Positions 6,907 to 16,434 of a stretch of 38,054 nucleotides of DNA are shown here, one piece after another (position 1 is the stretch's first letter; every line of letters starts with the position of its first letter). The translations under genes were made by a program, and so were the position numbers. The notes beneath the pieces were generated by a model. That model ran no database searches. It had not been told where the DNA came from and was given only the letters and a program-made list of their open reading frames with translations. Source of the stretch: Gemmatimonadales bacterium (GTDB lineage: Bacteria > Gemmatimonadota > Gemmatimonadetes > Gemmatimonadales > GWC2-71-9); contig JACCRS010000255.1 of the NCBI GenBank assembly GCA_013813435.1, positions 1 to 38,054 of the forward strand, given 5' to 3'.

Positions 6907-9313
6907 CACGATCTCCCCGGGGATCATCCAGTACCGTTGCCACTCCGGTGGCCTGATCGAAGCCTACCCGCACGACGTGATCAACACTTTCACGCAACGA
7001 CTCGATGTGGGTGACCAGGATGACCTGAGAGAAGCGGTCGGCCAGGCTTCGGAGCAGATTGGTTACCGCGCTGCGGTGTGCCTCGTCGAGAGAACCGAAT
7101 ATCTCATCGAGGATGAGCACGGAGAGCGGCTGTCCGGCGAGCTCGGCAATCATCTGACTGATGGCCAGACGGAAAGCCAGATTCGCTACATCCTCCTCGC
7201 CCCCGGATATGACTGTCTGGGGAAAACCGTTATCAAGCACCGTCGCCGCATAGTTTTCGTCGAGCTCAAGTTCGACGTAACGTCCGTGAGTAAGCTCGCT
7301 GAGAAAAACGGATGCGATGTCGGAGAGATCGGGGCGCAGGCTCGAGTTGAGATCGTCTCGCAGGTCGGTGAGCGCGCGGTCCAGTTCCTGGTGCAGCGCA
7401 AGTTCGCCGGCGGTCTCGGTGGCCGCCCTCTCCCTTTCGTCCCGCTCCACCTGACGTCTAATGACAACCTGGACGGCTTCGGCCGCGGCGCTCCGCTCCG
7501 CGCGGGCGCGCACTACCGCCAGCTCCGTCTCGCGGCGCGCGCGTTCAGCCGCCTGCTCAGCTTCCCGGACCTGCTTGAAAGCCACCTCGCTGTATCCCAG
7601 GCCAACAAGCCGGGTCCGGAGATCGGCGATGCCAGCCAGAGTTTTCACCACGGCTTCCTGCGCAGCCTTGAGCTCGGCGGCAACCGCCTCGCCGCGTTCC
7701 GCAGCGGCCCGGAAGCGCTCCGCCTGGAGCGCGAGCGGCTCGAGAGCTCGAACCTCCCGAACGACGGCCTCATGCCGGTCCGGGATGTAGGAATCGACCA
7801 GCCCCAGAATCGCTTTCTCCAACTCCCCAACCCGCACAAGCAGACGTTTCTGTTCTTCCCTCAAAGGGCCGGCTTCGTGGGCCTGTGCATTCAGCCGCCC
7901 TTGCTCGGCGGTTGCATCCGAGAGCTCGCGTTCCAACGCAATTCTCCTCTGATCAGTGTCCGTCAGCGTTGCGGGCTCCTGCTGCAGCTGGTCGATCCGC
8001 TGCTTGTAATAGTTGCCGTTGCCGCGCACCTCCTCGATCTGGCGGTCGAGCAGCTCCAGAACCTTGGCGTACTCCTGACCCAGGGGACGGGCGCAGGTGG
8101 GACACACACCCTCAGCCCCCGCCTTGACGATCCTCTGCCGCTGATCCTTCAACTCGTGGAACTGGTCCAGCAACCCCTGCCGCTTGGTCTGGGCATCCTG
8201 GGCATCGCGAACCCACACGGTTCGCCGCTCTTCCGATTCGAGGGTAGCGGCCGTGAGCGATGCGCGCGCCCCGTTGACCCGAATGAACACTTCGTCCAGA
8301 AGTTGCTTCGAGGGCAGCCGGGATATCCGCTCGTGGATGGAGCCGAGATGAGCGCGCACCTCATCCACCTGCGCCTGGTAGCTTCTCCGGGCAGCAAATG
8401 CCTCGGCCTGACGCTCCAGCGCTTGTGCCTCGGCCCGGAGCGCGGGGAGCGGCGCGAGACGGCGGTGGACCTCCTCGAGCTTCAGGCGTGCCGCAGCGGC
8501 TTCCGCCGCCTCCTGCTCCAGCCGCGCGGCCCGCTCGGAGGTGGCGGCAGCTTTGTGGTCAGCAAGCTTGACCTCCGCCTCCAATGCCACCGCCGCCTCG
8601 CGCAGTTGCTGGAGCTGGTCCCACTGCGGCCGGATGACTGCCAGGCGTTGCTCAGCCGCCTCGCTCGCGGCGGCCGCGGCCGTTTCCGACCTTGCGGCTA
8701 GCTCCAGCCGTTCGTCGGCCTGCTTTCTAGCAACCTCCAGCTCGGCACCATCGGGCAGTCCCGCCCGAAGTCCTTCGAGCCGGGCGCGAAGTGACGAGCG
8801 CCTTTCCTTCAGACGCTCTTGAGCAATACGGAGACGTTCGTAACCGAGGACCTGAGAGAGAAACTGAGCCCGCTCGGGCGCGCTCATTGCCGCCATGACG
8901 GCGAGTTGTTTCTGCCCGGTGAAATACGTATTAAAGAACTGGTCCCGGGTCATTCCCAAAAGCCGGGTAACACGCTCGGTGACGGCGCCGATGCTGTTCG
9001 CGACGGCTGACTGATCTCCGTCCTGGTACAATTCGGCGCTGTTGAGCGAACGCACGACGCGATACTGATGGGCTCCAAGCGTAAAATCCACTTCTACCGC
9101 CACTCGGGCCTTTGCAGGCGCCCCCCGGCGTCTCAGCGTCTCCCGGCTTCCTCGCGCCGCCGGCATTCCGTACATGGCCCAGGCGATCGCCTCGAGGAGT
9201 GTGGTCTTGCCCGCACCGTTAGGACCAATGATGCCAGTAAGACCGGGACCGAACTCGATCTCGGTGTTCTCGTGCTGGCGGAAGTTCTGCAGACGAAGGC
9301 GATTGATCTGCAT
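6893..9313 (-). CDS. sbcC: SbcC/Rad50-like DNA repair ATPase
   Basis: 806 aa, compact and closer in length to archaeal Rad50 than to the roughly 1050-aa E. coli SbcC. The N-terminal ABC half has Walker A GPNGAGKTT (30-38). Two long Ala/Glu/Arg-rich coiled-coil arms (about 150-400 and 415-640) flank a zinc-hook CPTC (Cys404, Cys407). The C-terminal half has the ABC signature SGGEE (703-707), Walker B LSVLILDE (730-737) and a switch His in VTHIE. With SbcD it forms an ATP-dependent nuclease that tethers and trims DNA ends and opens hairpins. Its ATG overlaps the sbcD stop by 1 nt (TGATG), and its 3' end overlaps the GNAT gene by 14 nt. Confidence 0.95.
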   Translation of the reverse strand: MQINRLRLQNFRQHENTEIEFGPGLTGIIGPNGAGKTTLLEAIAWAMYGMPAARGSRETLRRRGAPAKARVAVEVDFTLGAHQYRVVRSLNSAELYQDGDQSAVANSIGAVTERVTRLLGMTRDQFFNTYFTGQKQLAVMAAMSAPERAQFLSQVLGYERLRIAQERLKERRSSLRARLEGLRAGLPDGAELEVARKQADERLELAARSETAAAAASEAAEQRLAVIRPQWDQLQQLREAAVALEAEVKLADHKAAATSERAARLEQEAAEAAAARLKLEEVHRRLAPLPALRAEAQALERQAEAFAARRSYQAQVDEVRAHLGSIHERISRLPSKQLLDEVFIRVNGARASLTAATLESEERRTVWVRDAQDAQTKRQGLLDQFHELKDQRQRIVKAGAEGVCPTCARPLGQEYAKVLELLDRQIEEVRGNGNYYKQRIDQLQQEPATLTDTDQRRIALERELSDATAEQGRLNAQAHEAGPLREEQKRLLVRVGELEKAILGLVDSYIPDRHEAVVREVRALEPLALQAERFRAAAERGEAVAAELKAAQEAVVKTLAGIADLRTRLVGLGYSEVAFKQVREAEQAAERARRETELAVVRARAERSAAAEAVQVVIRRQVERDERERAATETAGELALHQELDRALTDLRDDLNSSLRPDLSDIASVFLSELTHGRYVELELDENYAATVLDNGFPQTVISGGEEDVANLAFRLAISQMIAELAGQPLSVLILDEIFGSLDEAHRSAVTNLLRSLADRFSQVILVTHIESLRESVDHVVRVGFDQATGVATVLDDPRGDRDVAA

Positions 9314-10491
9314 CAGCCCCCCGCCGGATCCCGCTCGACACTATCCATCAGATCCCGTCCCAGCCGGACGAATTCGGCTCGATCGAGCTCGGATGGTAAC
9401 GGTCGGCGCTCGAGATAGGAGCTCACCAGCTCCGGCAGAGTCTGCCGCCGGCCGGGTGCTCCGACTCCCGTCGTGCGATGGAGGTCCGGCCTTCTGAAAT
9501 CGAGATGGAAGTGCAGCGCGTCCGCCTTGAAATCCCGAACGGCTGCATGGTCCAGTTCCCGGGCTACATACCGCGGGATGTCGAACACCCGCAACCGCAC
9601 GATCTGGTCGGAGATGCCGCCGGAAATACCGGCGATGCGCTCAGCGATCAGGGCGTCTACCGCCTCGGCGGACTTGCCCTCAGCCCGGATCGGCTCGAGA
9701 TCGAGAACCCTGCGAGCCGCCGGCAACGGCCGGCGTTCCGCCCTCTGCTTCTCCAGATCTACGAGGAGCCACCCCTTTCCGTGGGAGCCGTGGCCCACAT
9801 CGTCCGCCGCTTCACCCCAGATATTCGGTCCAATGAAGTCGAGCGATCCGGCATACCACGCATTTCTGGCTATCTGGTGCTGGGTGTGGTAATGACCGAG
9901 GGCGACGTAGGTCCATTCCTCCAAGTGCAGGTCATGGCGGTTAATGACAGTACCACCATAATCTGTGGCGACATGTCCGAGCGGATATTCTCCCTCGACC
10001 TCGAAATGTGCCACCAGCACCTGGTATTTGTGGGATCGTTCGGGAAGAAGCGCGGGGGGCTCGGCCGACATGATCGCCTCGCGCGGCACCGCAAAGATGC
10101 TGAGCTCGAGCTCGGGATAGACCAACCGCCGGGCTTCGTCGGTCGCCACGTCAACGCCGAGCTCCTCAAATAACCGGAGTATGGATCCGGTCTCCACGGT
10201 ACGGGGCGTGTCGTGGTTGCCGGCGATGAGGACCACGGGCGCCCCGGGAAGAGCTTCGCGGAGTCGCTGAAACTGCCGAAACGCAAAGACGATGGCGTAG
10301 TTGGTGGGACGAACGGAATGAAAGAGATCACCCGCCACAACGACTGCGTCGGGTCTAGCTGCTATGACTCCGTCAATGGCGTTGCGGAAAGCCTGGGCCG
10401 CGTCGGCTTCCCGCTGGTTGATGCCGTTGGAGGTCTGCCGGTGATACTGCCGGATACCGAGGTGGGAGTCCGCGATGTGGGCCAGTTTCAC
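9313..10491 (-). CDS. sbcD: SbcD/Mre11-like exonuclease subunit
   Basis: 392 aa, GTG start. It has all the metallophosphoesterase metal-binding motifs in order: DSH (D8, H10), GD (54-55), GNHD (91-94), a lone His in LVAHFE (162) and GHYH (199-202). These bind two Mn ions and carry out phosphodiester cleavage. The C-terminal part (about 290-392) is expected to carry the capping domain and the SbcC-binding region. It is the nuclease partner of the downstream SbcC, to which it is translationally coupled. The gap to the upstream herA-like gene is 52 nt. There is no strong Shine-Dalgarno, so the start rests on the typical MKLAHIADSHLG N-terminus. Confidence 0.94.
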   Translation of the reverse strand: MKLAHIADSHLGIRQYHRQTSNGINQREADAAQAFRNAIDGVIAARPDAVVVAGDLFHSVRPTNYAIVFAFRQFQRLREALPGAPVVLIAGNHDTPRTVETGSILRLFEELGVDVATDEARRLVYPELELSIFAVPREAIMSAEPPALLPERSHKYQVLVAHFEVEGEYPLGHVATDYGGTVINRHDLHLEEWTYVALGHYHTQHQIARNAWYAGSLDFIGPNIWGEAADDVGHGSHGKGWLLVDLEKQRAERRPLPAARRVLDLEPIRAEGKSAEAVDALIAERIAGISGGISDQIVRLRVFDIPRYVARELDHAAVRDFKADALHFHLDFRRPDLHRTTGVGAPGRRQTLPELVSSYLERRPLPSELDRAEFVRLGRDLMDSVERDPAGG

Positions 10492-10543
10492 GGGTGGAGA
10501 ATGGTCCCAATAGCTGTAAAGAGCAAGAACTTAAAGGGCCGCT

Positions 10544-12487
10544 TTACCGTCCGTAGCTATCGTCCGCGCGCTTGAGCGCGGGGATGCCACGGCGAGGCAC
10601 AGCGATCTCCGTATTTACCCTCCGGCCCAGACAAGCCGTGAAGAAGGCATATGCGTCCGCCGGCCGCTCGCGCCGTGTTGCGGCAAGCGCACGCCGTACA
10701 TCGTCCTCGCGGCGGCCATCAATGAGGGCCCGGACCGCATCGGAAGAGACCCGGCGATCCAGTCGACGCATGTGGCGAGCCACTGCTTCGACGAAGGGGA
10801 GCTCGGCGGCGGGGGGGTAGCGTTCGATACCTTCTCGACTATTGAGCACCGCGGGACGGGGGAACTTGACGAAGATCGGCTGGGTAAAGTGGGGATGCCG
10901 CAGCATCAGCTCGCCTTTGGGCAAGGTAGCCAACTTGATCTTTGTGGCCGGCGATACCGTGGAGTACGCCGGCATCGCGAGCTCATCGGTGTCCATCCGC
11001 CCGTAGATGGCGGTTCCGGCGTTGCCCACGACCCGACGCTGAACCTGGGATCGAAACTGCTGGGCCGAGAAAAGCACCAAACCGAGATAGCGCCCACGCT
11101 CCGAAAGATCGACCAGCATCTTCCTGACGTATGTGTCGGGCCCATCCGCCGGCGCGTACTTGTTGAGCTCGTCCACAAACACCACGACATGGTCCACACC
11201 GAGGTCACGCCGCTCCAGATGTTCCCTCAGCTTCGACACGACTCGGGCAAAGACGAGGTCCTGCGCCAGCGGGTCAAGTCCGGCAACATCGACGACATGG
11301 ACGCTTCGGTCGTCGAAGCTACCCCAAGGCAGGTCGCTGGACACCCCGTCATCGGTCACCAGGCCCTTGGAGCGGGTGCTGATATTGCTGAGGCGATTTC
11401 GCACCTTGCGAATGGTGGCCAAGTGGTGTGTCCTCCAAACCTCGGAGCCTCTCCCCATCGCCTCCATGTAGTCGAAGATGGACCGAAAGAACTCGTCCAG
11501 ATCGGCGAAGCTCTGCACCTGGAACGGCCTGGTCCGCAACATCTCGTCGTCATATTCCCTTCCCACCACCCGCTCGGCGAGAAAGTCGATGAATGCGTCG
11601 GCCTTGGCGTCGATGTCGTCTCGATTCAGAACCACCTCAGCGTAGTCCAGAACCTCCCTTAGACCCCAGACCAGTGGCTCGGTGTTCCCGGCCAGAGCCT
11701 CGTTGGTTCTGAGACTGTTCAGATTGACCCCATCGGGCTTGAGCGGGGCGTAGTAATGCACGTCCTGGAAAGGCTCGGGGCGGAGGCCGAGCCTGGCGTA
11801 CTGTCTGGCGTCTTCTTTACTCAACGAGGCGGGCTGGTCGAGGAAGCAGAGATCGGATCCCTTTACGTTGAAGCACACCGCCGCGACAGAGCCCTTGTGG
11901 ACCGGGAATGTCTGAAAAATGCTACTCAACAGGAACTCCACCGCGCTGGTCTTGGTGGCCAGGCCAGAGACGCCGGTGATGTTGAGGTGGGCGGCCTCCG
12001 GTCCAAGAAGGAAGTCGCAGTCAAGATAGACCGGTGATTCGAGGCCTCCGGCAGCGTAGAGACCGACCGGAATCCCGGTGGTCCGGTCGCCGCGAGTATA
12101 GGCATCCATCCTGAGAGCAAGCAGCACGTCGGCATCAGATGCCAGCGATACCGACCCGAGAGGCACCGGCTGAAGAGGCTCCTCGGGTATCTGTCGCAGG
12201 ACGGCGGCGGTGAACAGCCGGATCTCGGTCCGAGCAGAAGCTTCGGTGCCGATGGCTGTCGGATCGCCGTTGGCCCCAATTACGGCGTGCATTGGCGTGA
12301 CGAGGTCGGAGTAAGCAAAGCCGTCGGTCACAACGCCATAGACCACTCGGCCATGCTCTTCGACCCGAACGATGGCACCGATCCCAATTGGGCTCTCGCG
12401 CGCGGTCCAAAACTGGAACTGGTGGGGCGTGGAAGGCTTGAGCTCGGTCGCAACAACGCGGCCCAATGGAAGGTCTTCTCGAGTCAT
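10544..12487 (-). CDS. HerA-like hexameric DNA-translocase ATPase (COG0433/DUF87) with atypical P-loop
   Basis: 647 aa. Residues about 8-60 look like the HAS beta-barrel of HerA proteins (GRVVATE...IGIGAIVRV...VVYGVVTDG). The RecA-like core has Walker B with catalytic acid, VVVFVDE (434-440), followed by LNKYAP and a sensor strand VLFSAQQF (471-478). The P-loop segment GVSGLATKT (172-180) keeps Lys-Thr but is one residue longer than the usual GxxGxGK(S/T) and has Thr where Gly normally precedes Lys. HerA is a DNA pump that works with the NurA nuclease and with Mre11-Rad50 in end resection. Here it is first in an operon with sbcD and sbcC, but no nurA is present. The symbol is left blank because the family is broad. 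Confidence 0.85.
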   Translation of the reverse strand: MTREDLPLGRVVATELKPSTPHQFQFWTARESPIGIGAIVRVEEHGRVVYGVVTDGFAYSDLVTPMHAVIGANGDPTAIGTEASARTEIRLFTAAVLRQIPEEPLQPVPLGSVSLASDADVLLALRMDAYTRGDRTTGIPVGLYAAGGLESPVYLDCDFLLGPEAAHLNITGVSGLATKTSAVEFLLSSIFQTFPVHKGSVAAVCFNVKGSDLCFLDQPASLSKEDARQYARLGLRPEPFQDVHYYAPLKPDGVNLNSLRTNEALAGNTEPLVWGLREVLDYAEVVLNRDDIDAKADAFIDFLAERVVGREYDDEMLRTRPFQVQSFADLDEFFRSIFDYMEAMGRGSEVWRTHHLATIRKVRNRLSNISTRSKGLVTDDGVSSDLPWGSFDDRSVHVVDVAGLDPLAQDLVFARVVSKLREHLERRDLGVDHVVVFVDELNKYAPADGPDTYVRKMLVDLSERGRYLGLVLFSAQQFRSQVQRRVVGNAGTAIYGRMDTDELAMPAYSTVSPATKIKLATLPKGELMLRHPHFTQPIFVKFPRPAVLNSREGIERYPPAAELPFVEAVARHMRRLDRRVSSDAVRALIDGRREDDVRRALAATRRERPADAYAFFTACLGRRVNTEIAVPRRGIPALKRADDSYGR

Positions 12488-12763
12488 GGAGACAAATATG
12501 CGCTAGGGCGAGGAAAACAGTAAACAAGTACCCGTGCATCATGCGGGGGCTTTGGCTCTGCTCAATCGGAAAGCTGCCCGGACTGCGCCGCCACGCCACC
12601 GCCAGAATCCAACCAAGTTACGGCTAAGTGATGGCCAGCCAATCTCCCAGGGGATGAATGGTGAGCCGTTCCTCCCCGTCGAACTCTTCCGATGCATCGC
12701 TGCCGCCCAAGGCACCGAACTTGCTCCCCGCGTGGCACTTCGCTGGTTCTGAACCCCCGCACA

Positions 12764-14536
12764 ATGATGGAAATGAAAAGTACTGGTTTCCAGCTGGCCA
12801 AACGGTCACTCCAGTTCGTGCGCCCTTACCGGGGCGACTTGAAAGGGGTGCTGTCACTGGCGCTGCTGCTCGCCGCTCTGAGCGCGATCGATCCGCTGCT
12901 CATGAAATACCTCTTCGATGCTTTGGAACATGGTACCGGGGTAGCCACTCTGGGGATGATCATGTGCGGGCTCATAGTCCTGGAGCTGGTCCGGGCAGGG
13001 CTCCAGGCGTGGCTCGGCGTCCTGAGCTGGGACGTGCGGCTTGGGGTGGACTACACCATGCGCGAGCACATCATGAGCAAGCTGAACTCTCTCCCCATGT
13101 CGTTCCACCAGGGGGAGACGATCGGCGCCACCATGAACCGGATCAATCAGGGCATTACCGGCTGTGTCACGGCCTTCTGCGAGACAGCCTTCAATCTGCT
13201 TCCCACCCTACTCTATCTGGTGCTCTCCGTCAGCGCGATGCTGCGCATGGAGTGGCGTCTGGCCGTGGCAGTCATCGTCTTCGCGCCGATTCCCGCCTTG
13301 ATCGGCGCCTGGGCAGCGCCGGAGCAGATGCATCGAGAGCGCCGCCTGGTCGAGCGATGGAACTCGATCTATGGCCGCTTCAACGAGGTGCTGGCGGGGA
13401 TGATGACGGTCAAAGGCTTTGCCATGGAGGAAGAAGAGAAGCGCCGCTTCATGGAAGGAGTGCGCCAGGGCAACGAGGTGGTACGCCGTGGGGTTCGGAC
13501 CGACAACCTGACGGGCACCCTTCGCACCCTGGCTGCTACAGCAGCGCGGCTCACGGCCCTGGCGGTTGGGGGATACATGATCTCCCGGGGAGAGATGACA
13601 GTGGGAACCCTGTTGGCGTTCCTGGGCTATATCGGGGGGCTCTTCGGGCCGGTACAGGGACTCACCAACACCTACCAAACGCTGCGGAAGGCCACTGTTT
13701 CTCTGGAAGCGATCTTCGGCATCCTGGACGCCGAGGACCTGGTGGCCGATTCACCGGGAGCGTCTGATGTCCCGCCGCTTCGCGGGGAAGTGGAGTTCCA
13801 ACGCGTGAGCTTTGCCTACCAGCCAGGCTCAGCGGTGCTGCGCGACATCAGCCTCACTGCCCGGCCGGGTGAGACAATCGCGCTGATAGGACCGAGCGGA
13901 AGCGGCAAGACCACACTCGTTGCGTTGCTTCAGCGGTTCTATCGGGTCACTGACGGGTCGATCATGGTGGACGGTGTCGATATTCGCAGAATGACGCAGC
14001 GCTCCCTCCGGAGCCAGATCGGTGTGGTTTTTCAGGACGCCCACCTCTTCAACGACACTGTTCGAGCCAACATTGCGTATGGCCGCCCCACGGCCTCTCA
14101 GGGGGAGGTGGAAGCCGCTGCCAAGGCGGCGCATGCCCACGAGTTCATCATGGAATTGCCGGAAGGTTACGACACCGTCCTGCGCGAGCGGGGGAGCCGC
14201 CTCAGCGGCGGTCAGCGCCAGCGAATCGCGATCGCACGCGCCCTGCTGAAGAATCCTCCAATTCTCATCCTGGACGAGGCCACGTCCGCCCTGGACAGCG
14301 AATCGGAGTACCTGATCCAGTGCGCCCTTAAGACCCTGCTGCGGGGACGCACCGCCCTGGTGATCGCCCATCGGCTGTCGACCGTGCGGGATGCCGACCG
14401 GATTGTGGTCATCAAGGACGGCGCGATTGCCGAGGCCGGCGATCACACGGAGCTGCTAGCGCGAGGCGGGTACTACGCGTCACTGGTTGCCCGCCAGGCG
14501 AGAGGCTTTCTGGGGAAAACAGATCGCGCGGCGTAG
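12764..14536 (+). CDS. ABC exporter, fused transmembrane and ATPase domains (MsbA/LmrA type)
   Basis: About 590 aa. The frame is open from an upstream ATG at 12692, but the first 24 residues (MHRCRPRHRT...) are atypical, so the ATG at 12764 ([10 protein letters not shown]) is taken as start; none of the starts has a good ribosome-binding site. The N-terminal half is a six-helix type IV exporter domain with the usual [16 protein letters not shown]-like coupling segment. The C-terminal ATPase has GPSGSGKTT (Walker A), VVFQDAHLF (Q-loop), RLSGGQRQR (signature), [12 protein letters not shown] (Walker B and D-loop) and IAHRLS (switch His). As a half-transporter it should act as a dimer exporting lipids, drugs or peptides; the substrate is unknown. 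It is divergent from the herA operon and convergent with the 14546-15055 gene. Confidence 0.93.
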   Translation: MMEMKSTGFQLAKRSLQFVRPYRGDLKGVLSLALLLAALSAIDPLLMKYLFDALEHGTGVATLGMIMCGLIVLELVRAGLQAWLGVLSWDVRLGVDYTMREHIMSKLNSLPMSFHQGETIGATMNRINQGITGCVTAFCETAFNLLPTLLYLVLSVSAMLRMEWRLAVAVIVFAPIPALIGAWAAPEQMHRERRLVERWNSIYGRFNEVLAGMMTVKGFAMEEEEKRRFMEGVRQGNEVVRRGVRTDNLTGTLRTLAATAARLTALAVGGYMISRGEMTVGTLLAFLGYIGGLFGPVQGLTNTYQTLRKATVSLEAIFGILDAEDLVADSPGASDVPPLRGEVEFQRVSFAYQPGSAVLRDISLTARPGETIALIGPSGSGKTTLVALLQRFYRVTDGSIMVDGVDIRRMTQRSLRSQIGVVFQDAHLFNDTVRANIAYGRPTASQGEVEAAAKAAHAHEFIMELPEGYDTVLRERGSRLSGGQRQRIAIARALLKNPPILILDEATSALDSESEYLIQCALKTLLRGRTALVIAHRLSTVRDADRIVVIKDGAIAEAGDHTELLARGGYYASLVARQARGFLGKTDRAA

Positions 14537-14545
14537 GTCCCACAG

Positions 14546-15055
14546 TCACTCATCGTCGAGCGGGGCGAACGGCGGCACATTGGTCAGCCAAAACCCCGCC
14601 AGTCCTCCATGCCGATCGACCTCGATGTAGAAGTTGTCCGCTGCCCGGACCCCCTCCACGGGGCGGCGGGGACCAATCTGTAGATGGAAGACACTCTCGT
14701 TGCGATTAGTCTGAACCGACAGGGTAGTGTCCACTTCGAGCGAGTCGACTCCCGGGCGCGAGGGACGGGACGGCAAGACCACCCGGCCATCGGTCAACTT
14801 TACCGGAACCCGCAAGTCGCCTACTGGCACCACCTCGGGCCAGACCACCAGATCCAGCCCGCAGATGACGCCGTTGTTGACGTCCAGTACGGCAACGGAT
14901 CCTTCAGCGTCGGTCAGCTCGACCGATCCGGTGAGCCCCCCGCTCTTCCGGTTTCCCTTGAACGCGCCCGAGAGAATGTCGGTCTCGGAGTCCCAGCGCC
15001 AATTGATCGAAGGCAGTGCTCCGCTCAAAGGCTCGATGCGGGCGTCCATACTCAT
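14546..15055 (-). CDS. Hypothetical protein, coupled to the aminotransferase gene
   Basis: 169 aa, no family recognised. It has no signal peptide or membrane segment and appears to be a soluble, beta-rich protein: alternating strands such as ILSGAFKGN, GSVELTDAEGSVAVLDV and GLDLVVWPE, and an end segment with FYIEVDRHGGLAGFWLTNVP. The ATG lies 9 nt after the stop of the upstream aminotransferase gene on the same strand, so the two are almost certainly co-transcribed. The first strand (INWRWDSETDIL) suggests a single compact domain. It ends 9 nt from the stop of the convergent ABC exporter, with no room for a conventional terminator between them. Confidence 0.75.
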   Translation of the reverse strand: MSMDARIEPLSGALPSINWRWDSETDILSGAFKGNRKSGGLTGSVELTDAEGSVAVLDVNNGVICGLDLVVWPEVVPVGDLRVPVKLTDGRVVLPSRPSRPGVDSLEVDTTLSVQTNRNESVFHLQIGPRRPVEGVRAADNFYIEVDRHGGLAGFWLTNVPPFAPLDDE

Positions 15056-15064
15056 TGGTCGGCC

Positions 15065-16276
15065 TCAGGCTGCGCGGGCAGATGCGAGACGTCGGATCAA
15101 ACGAAGGATCTTATCAAGCGCCTTCTCCAACTCTCCATCGGAGACCGAGTAGCTCAGTCGTACCCACCGGTCGTCGGCAAAGGCCGCACCGGGAACCAGG
15201 GCCACGCCCTCCTGATTCATCAGCTGCTCGCAGAAGCTCTGGCCGGTTACCGGATCGGAGTCGCGAATCCCATCCACCCGGAAGAAGAAGTAGAAGGCGC
15301 CATGCGGCTCGACGAACTCGATACCGGGAACCTCGCTGCGGAAACGATCCACCAGGTAGTCACGCCGGCGCCGGAAAGCGTTCACCATTCGCCCTACCTC
15401 CGCATCAACCCGATCATCGGTGAACGCAGTGGCAGCCGCCCATTGAGCTGGATGGTTGGCTCCCGTGGTAGTGTGGGACTGAAGCGCGGCCATGGCTTTC
15501 ACGAGATGCGGCGGAGCCAGCGCGGCCCCGATGCGCCAGCCGGTCATTGCGTACGCCTTGCTTGCTCCGTAGATGATGACGGTACGCTCGAGCAGCTCGT
15601 CGGGCAGGTCGAGCAGCGACGGGGCCGGGCCCGGGCCGTAGTTGATGCGGCGGTAGATTTCGTCCGATATGATCCAGACGTCATTGCTCCGGGCCCACTC
15701 GGCGATGGCCTTCAGCTCCGCAAGAGTGTATACCGCCCCGGTGGGATTGCACGGGGAACAGAGTATGATCCCGCGAGTCAGCTTGTGGCTCGCCCGATCC
15801 AGATCTCGCACGCTGACTTTGAGCCCCCATTCCGGATCTCCCGGCACCAGTACCGGTTCGGCCCGAGTGAGATGAACGATCTGAGGATAGGAGACCCAGG
15901 CAGGCGAGGGGATCAGGACCCGCTCCTTGGGGCCGAAGAGGGTGAAGCAAGCGTTGAAGATCGACTGTTTGGATCCGGAGCTGATGACGATGTTATCGGC
16001 ATTCACTGCGCGACCGCCCGACATCACCGATAGTTGACGGGCGATTCCGGCCCGGAGCTCTGCGATTCCCACGTTGGGCGGGTAGCGAGTCAAGCCTCTT
16101 TGAATAGCCTGGACTCCGGCTTGTGCTGCGGGCCCAGGGGTATCGAAGTCCGGTTCCCCTACGCCGAGATCCAGCACGTCTTCTCCAGCGGCTTTGCGGC
16201 GCTTGGCTTCGTTGCTGATAGCCACTGTTTCGGAGGCCTTGAGGTGCTGGACGTTAAGCGATAGAGGGTCGGGCAT
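15065..16276 (-). CDS. Aspartate aminotransferase-like PLP enzyme (class I/II)
   Basis: 403 aa, full length for the family. Recognisable motifs are LGVGEPDFDTP (37-47, substrate side), SSGSKQ (99-104, PLP phosphate loop), SPCNPTGA (174-181, with Asn177), ISDEIYRR (203-210, Asp205 contacting the PLP ring nitrogen and Tyr208) and YGASKAYAMTGWRIG with the Schiff-base Lys240. It should interconvert aspartate/glutamate and their oxo-acids, possibly with relaxed specificity as in the AspC-Ib branch. It is divergent from the DEAD-box-like gene and followed after 9 nt by a hypothetical gene. Confidence 0.93.
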   Translation of the reverse strand: MPDPLSLNVQHLKASETVAISNEAKRRKAAGEDVLDLGVGEPDFDTPGPAAQAGVQAIQRGLTRYPPNVGIAELRAGIARQLSVMSGGRAVNADNIVISSGSKQSIFNACFTLFGPKERVLIPSPAWVSYPQIVHLTRAEPVLVPGDPEWGLKVSVRDLDRASHKLTRGIILCSPCNPTGAVYTLAELKAIAEWARSNDVWIISDEIYRRINYGPGPAPSLLDLPDELLERTVIIYGASKAYAMTGWRIGAALAPPHLVKAMAALQSHTTTGANHPAQWAAATAFTDDRVDAEVGRMVNAFRRRRDYLVDRFRSEVPGIEFVEPHGAFYFFFRVDGIRDSDPVTGQSFCEQLMNQEGVALVPGAAFADDRWVRLSYSVSDGELEKALDKILRLIRRLASARAA

Positions 16277-16434
16277 GCGCCGGTCCGAATCTGAAGTTGA
16301 GGTAGGCAGACGGGGGAAAACTTTGTCGCCAGCACTGCGATGTCAACGGCACGGATACGCGGGCCTTGGACCTCTTCGGTGGGGAGCTTAGCTTCGTCGG
16401 ACGAAGCATCACTGCATCTGCTCCTGGAGACCCG

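Noticed and set aside
6815-8701. 628-aa open frame on the plus strand opposite sbcC
   Set aside because: It is the antisense of a GC-rich gene with clear Rad50 motifs. The translation has no family pattern, and Leu/Arg/Gly runs are typical of antisense frames.
5947-12487. Anti-phage defence island built on HerA
   Set aside because: HerA-containing defence systems pair it with Sir2, DUF4297 or similar effectors. Here the partners are housekeeping SbcC and SbcD, and no phage-defence effector or mobile gene is near.
12658-13767. 369-aa plus-strand frame overlapping the ABC exporter in another frame
   Set aside because: The exporter frame carries all transporter motifs; this frame is Gly/Arg/His-rich without domain character.
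14684-16033. 449-aa plus-strand frame opposite the aminotransferase and its partner
   Set aside because: The minus strand has full PLP-enzyme motifs; the plus frame has none and no ribosome-binding site.
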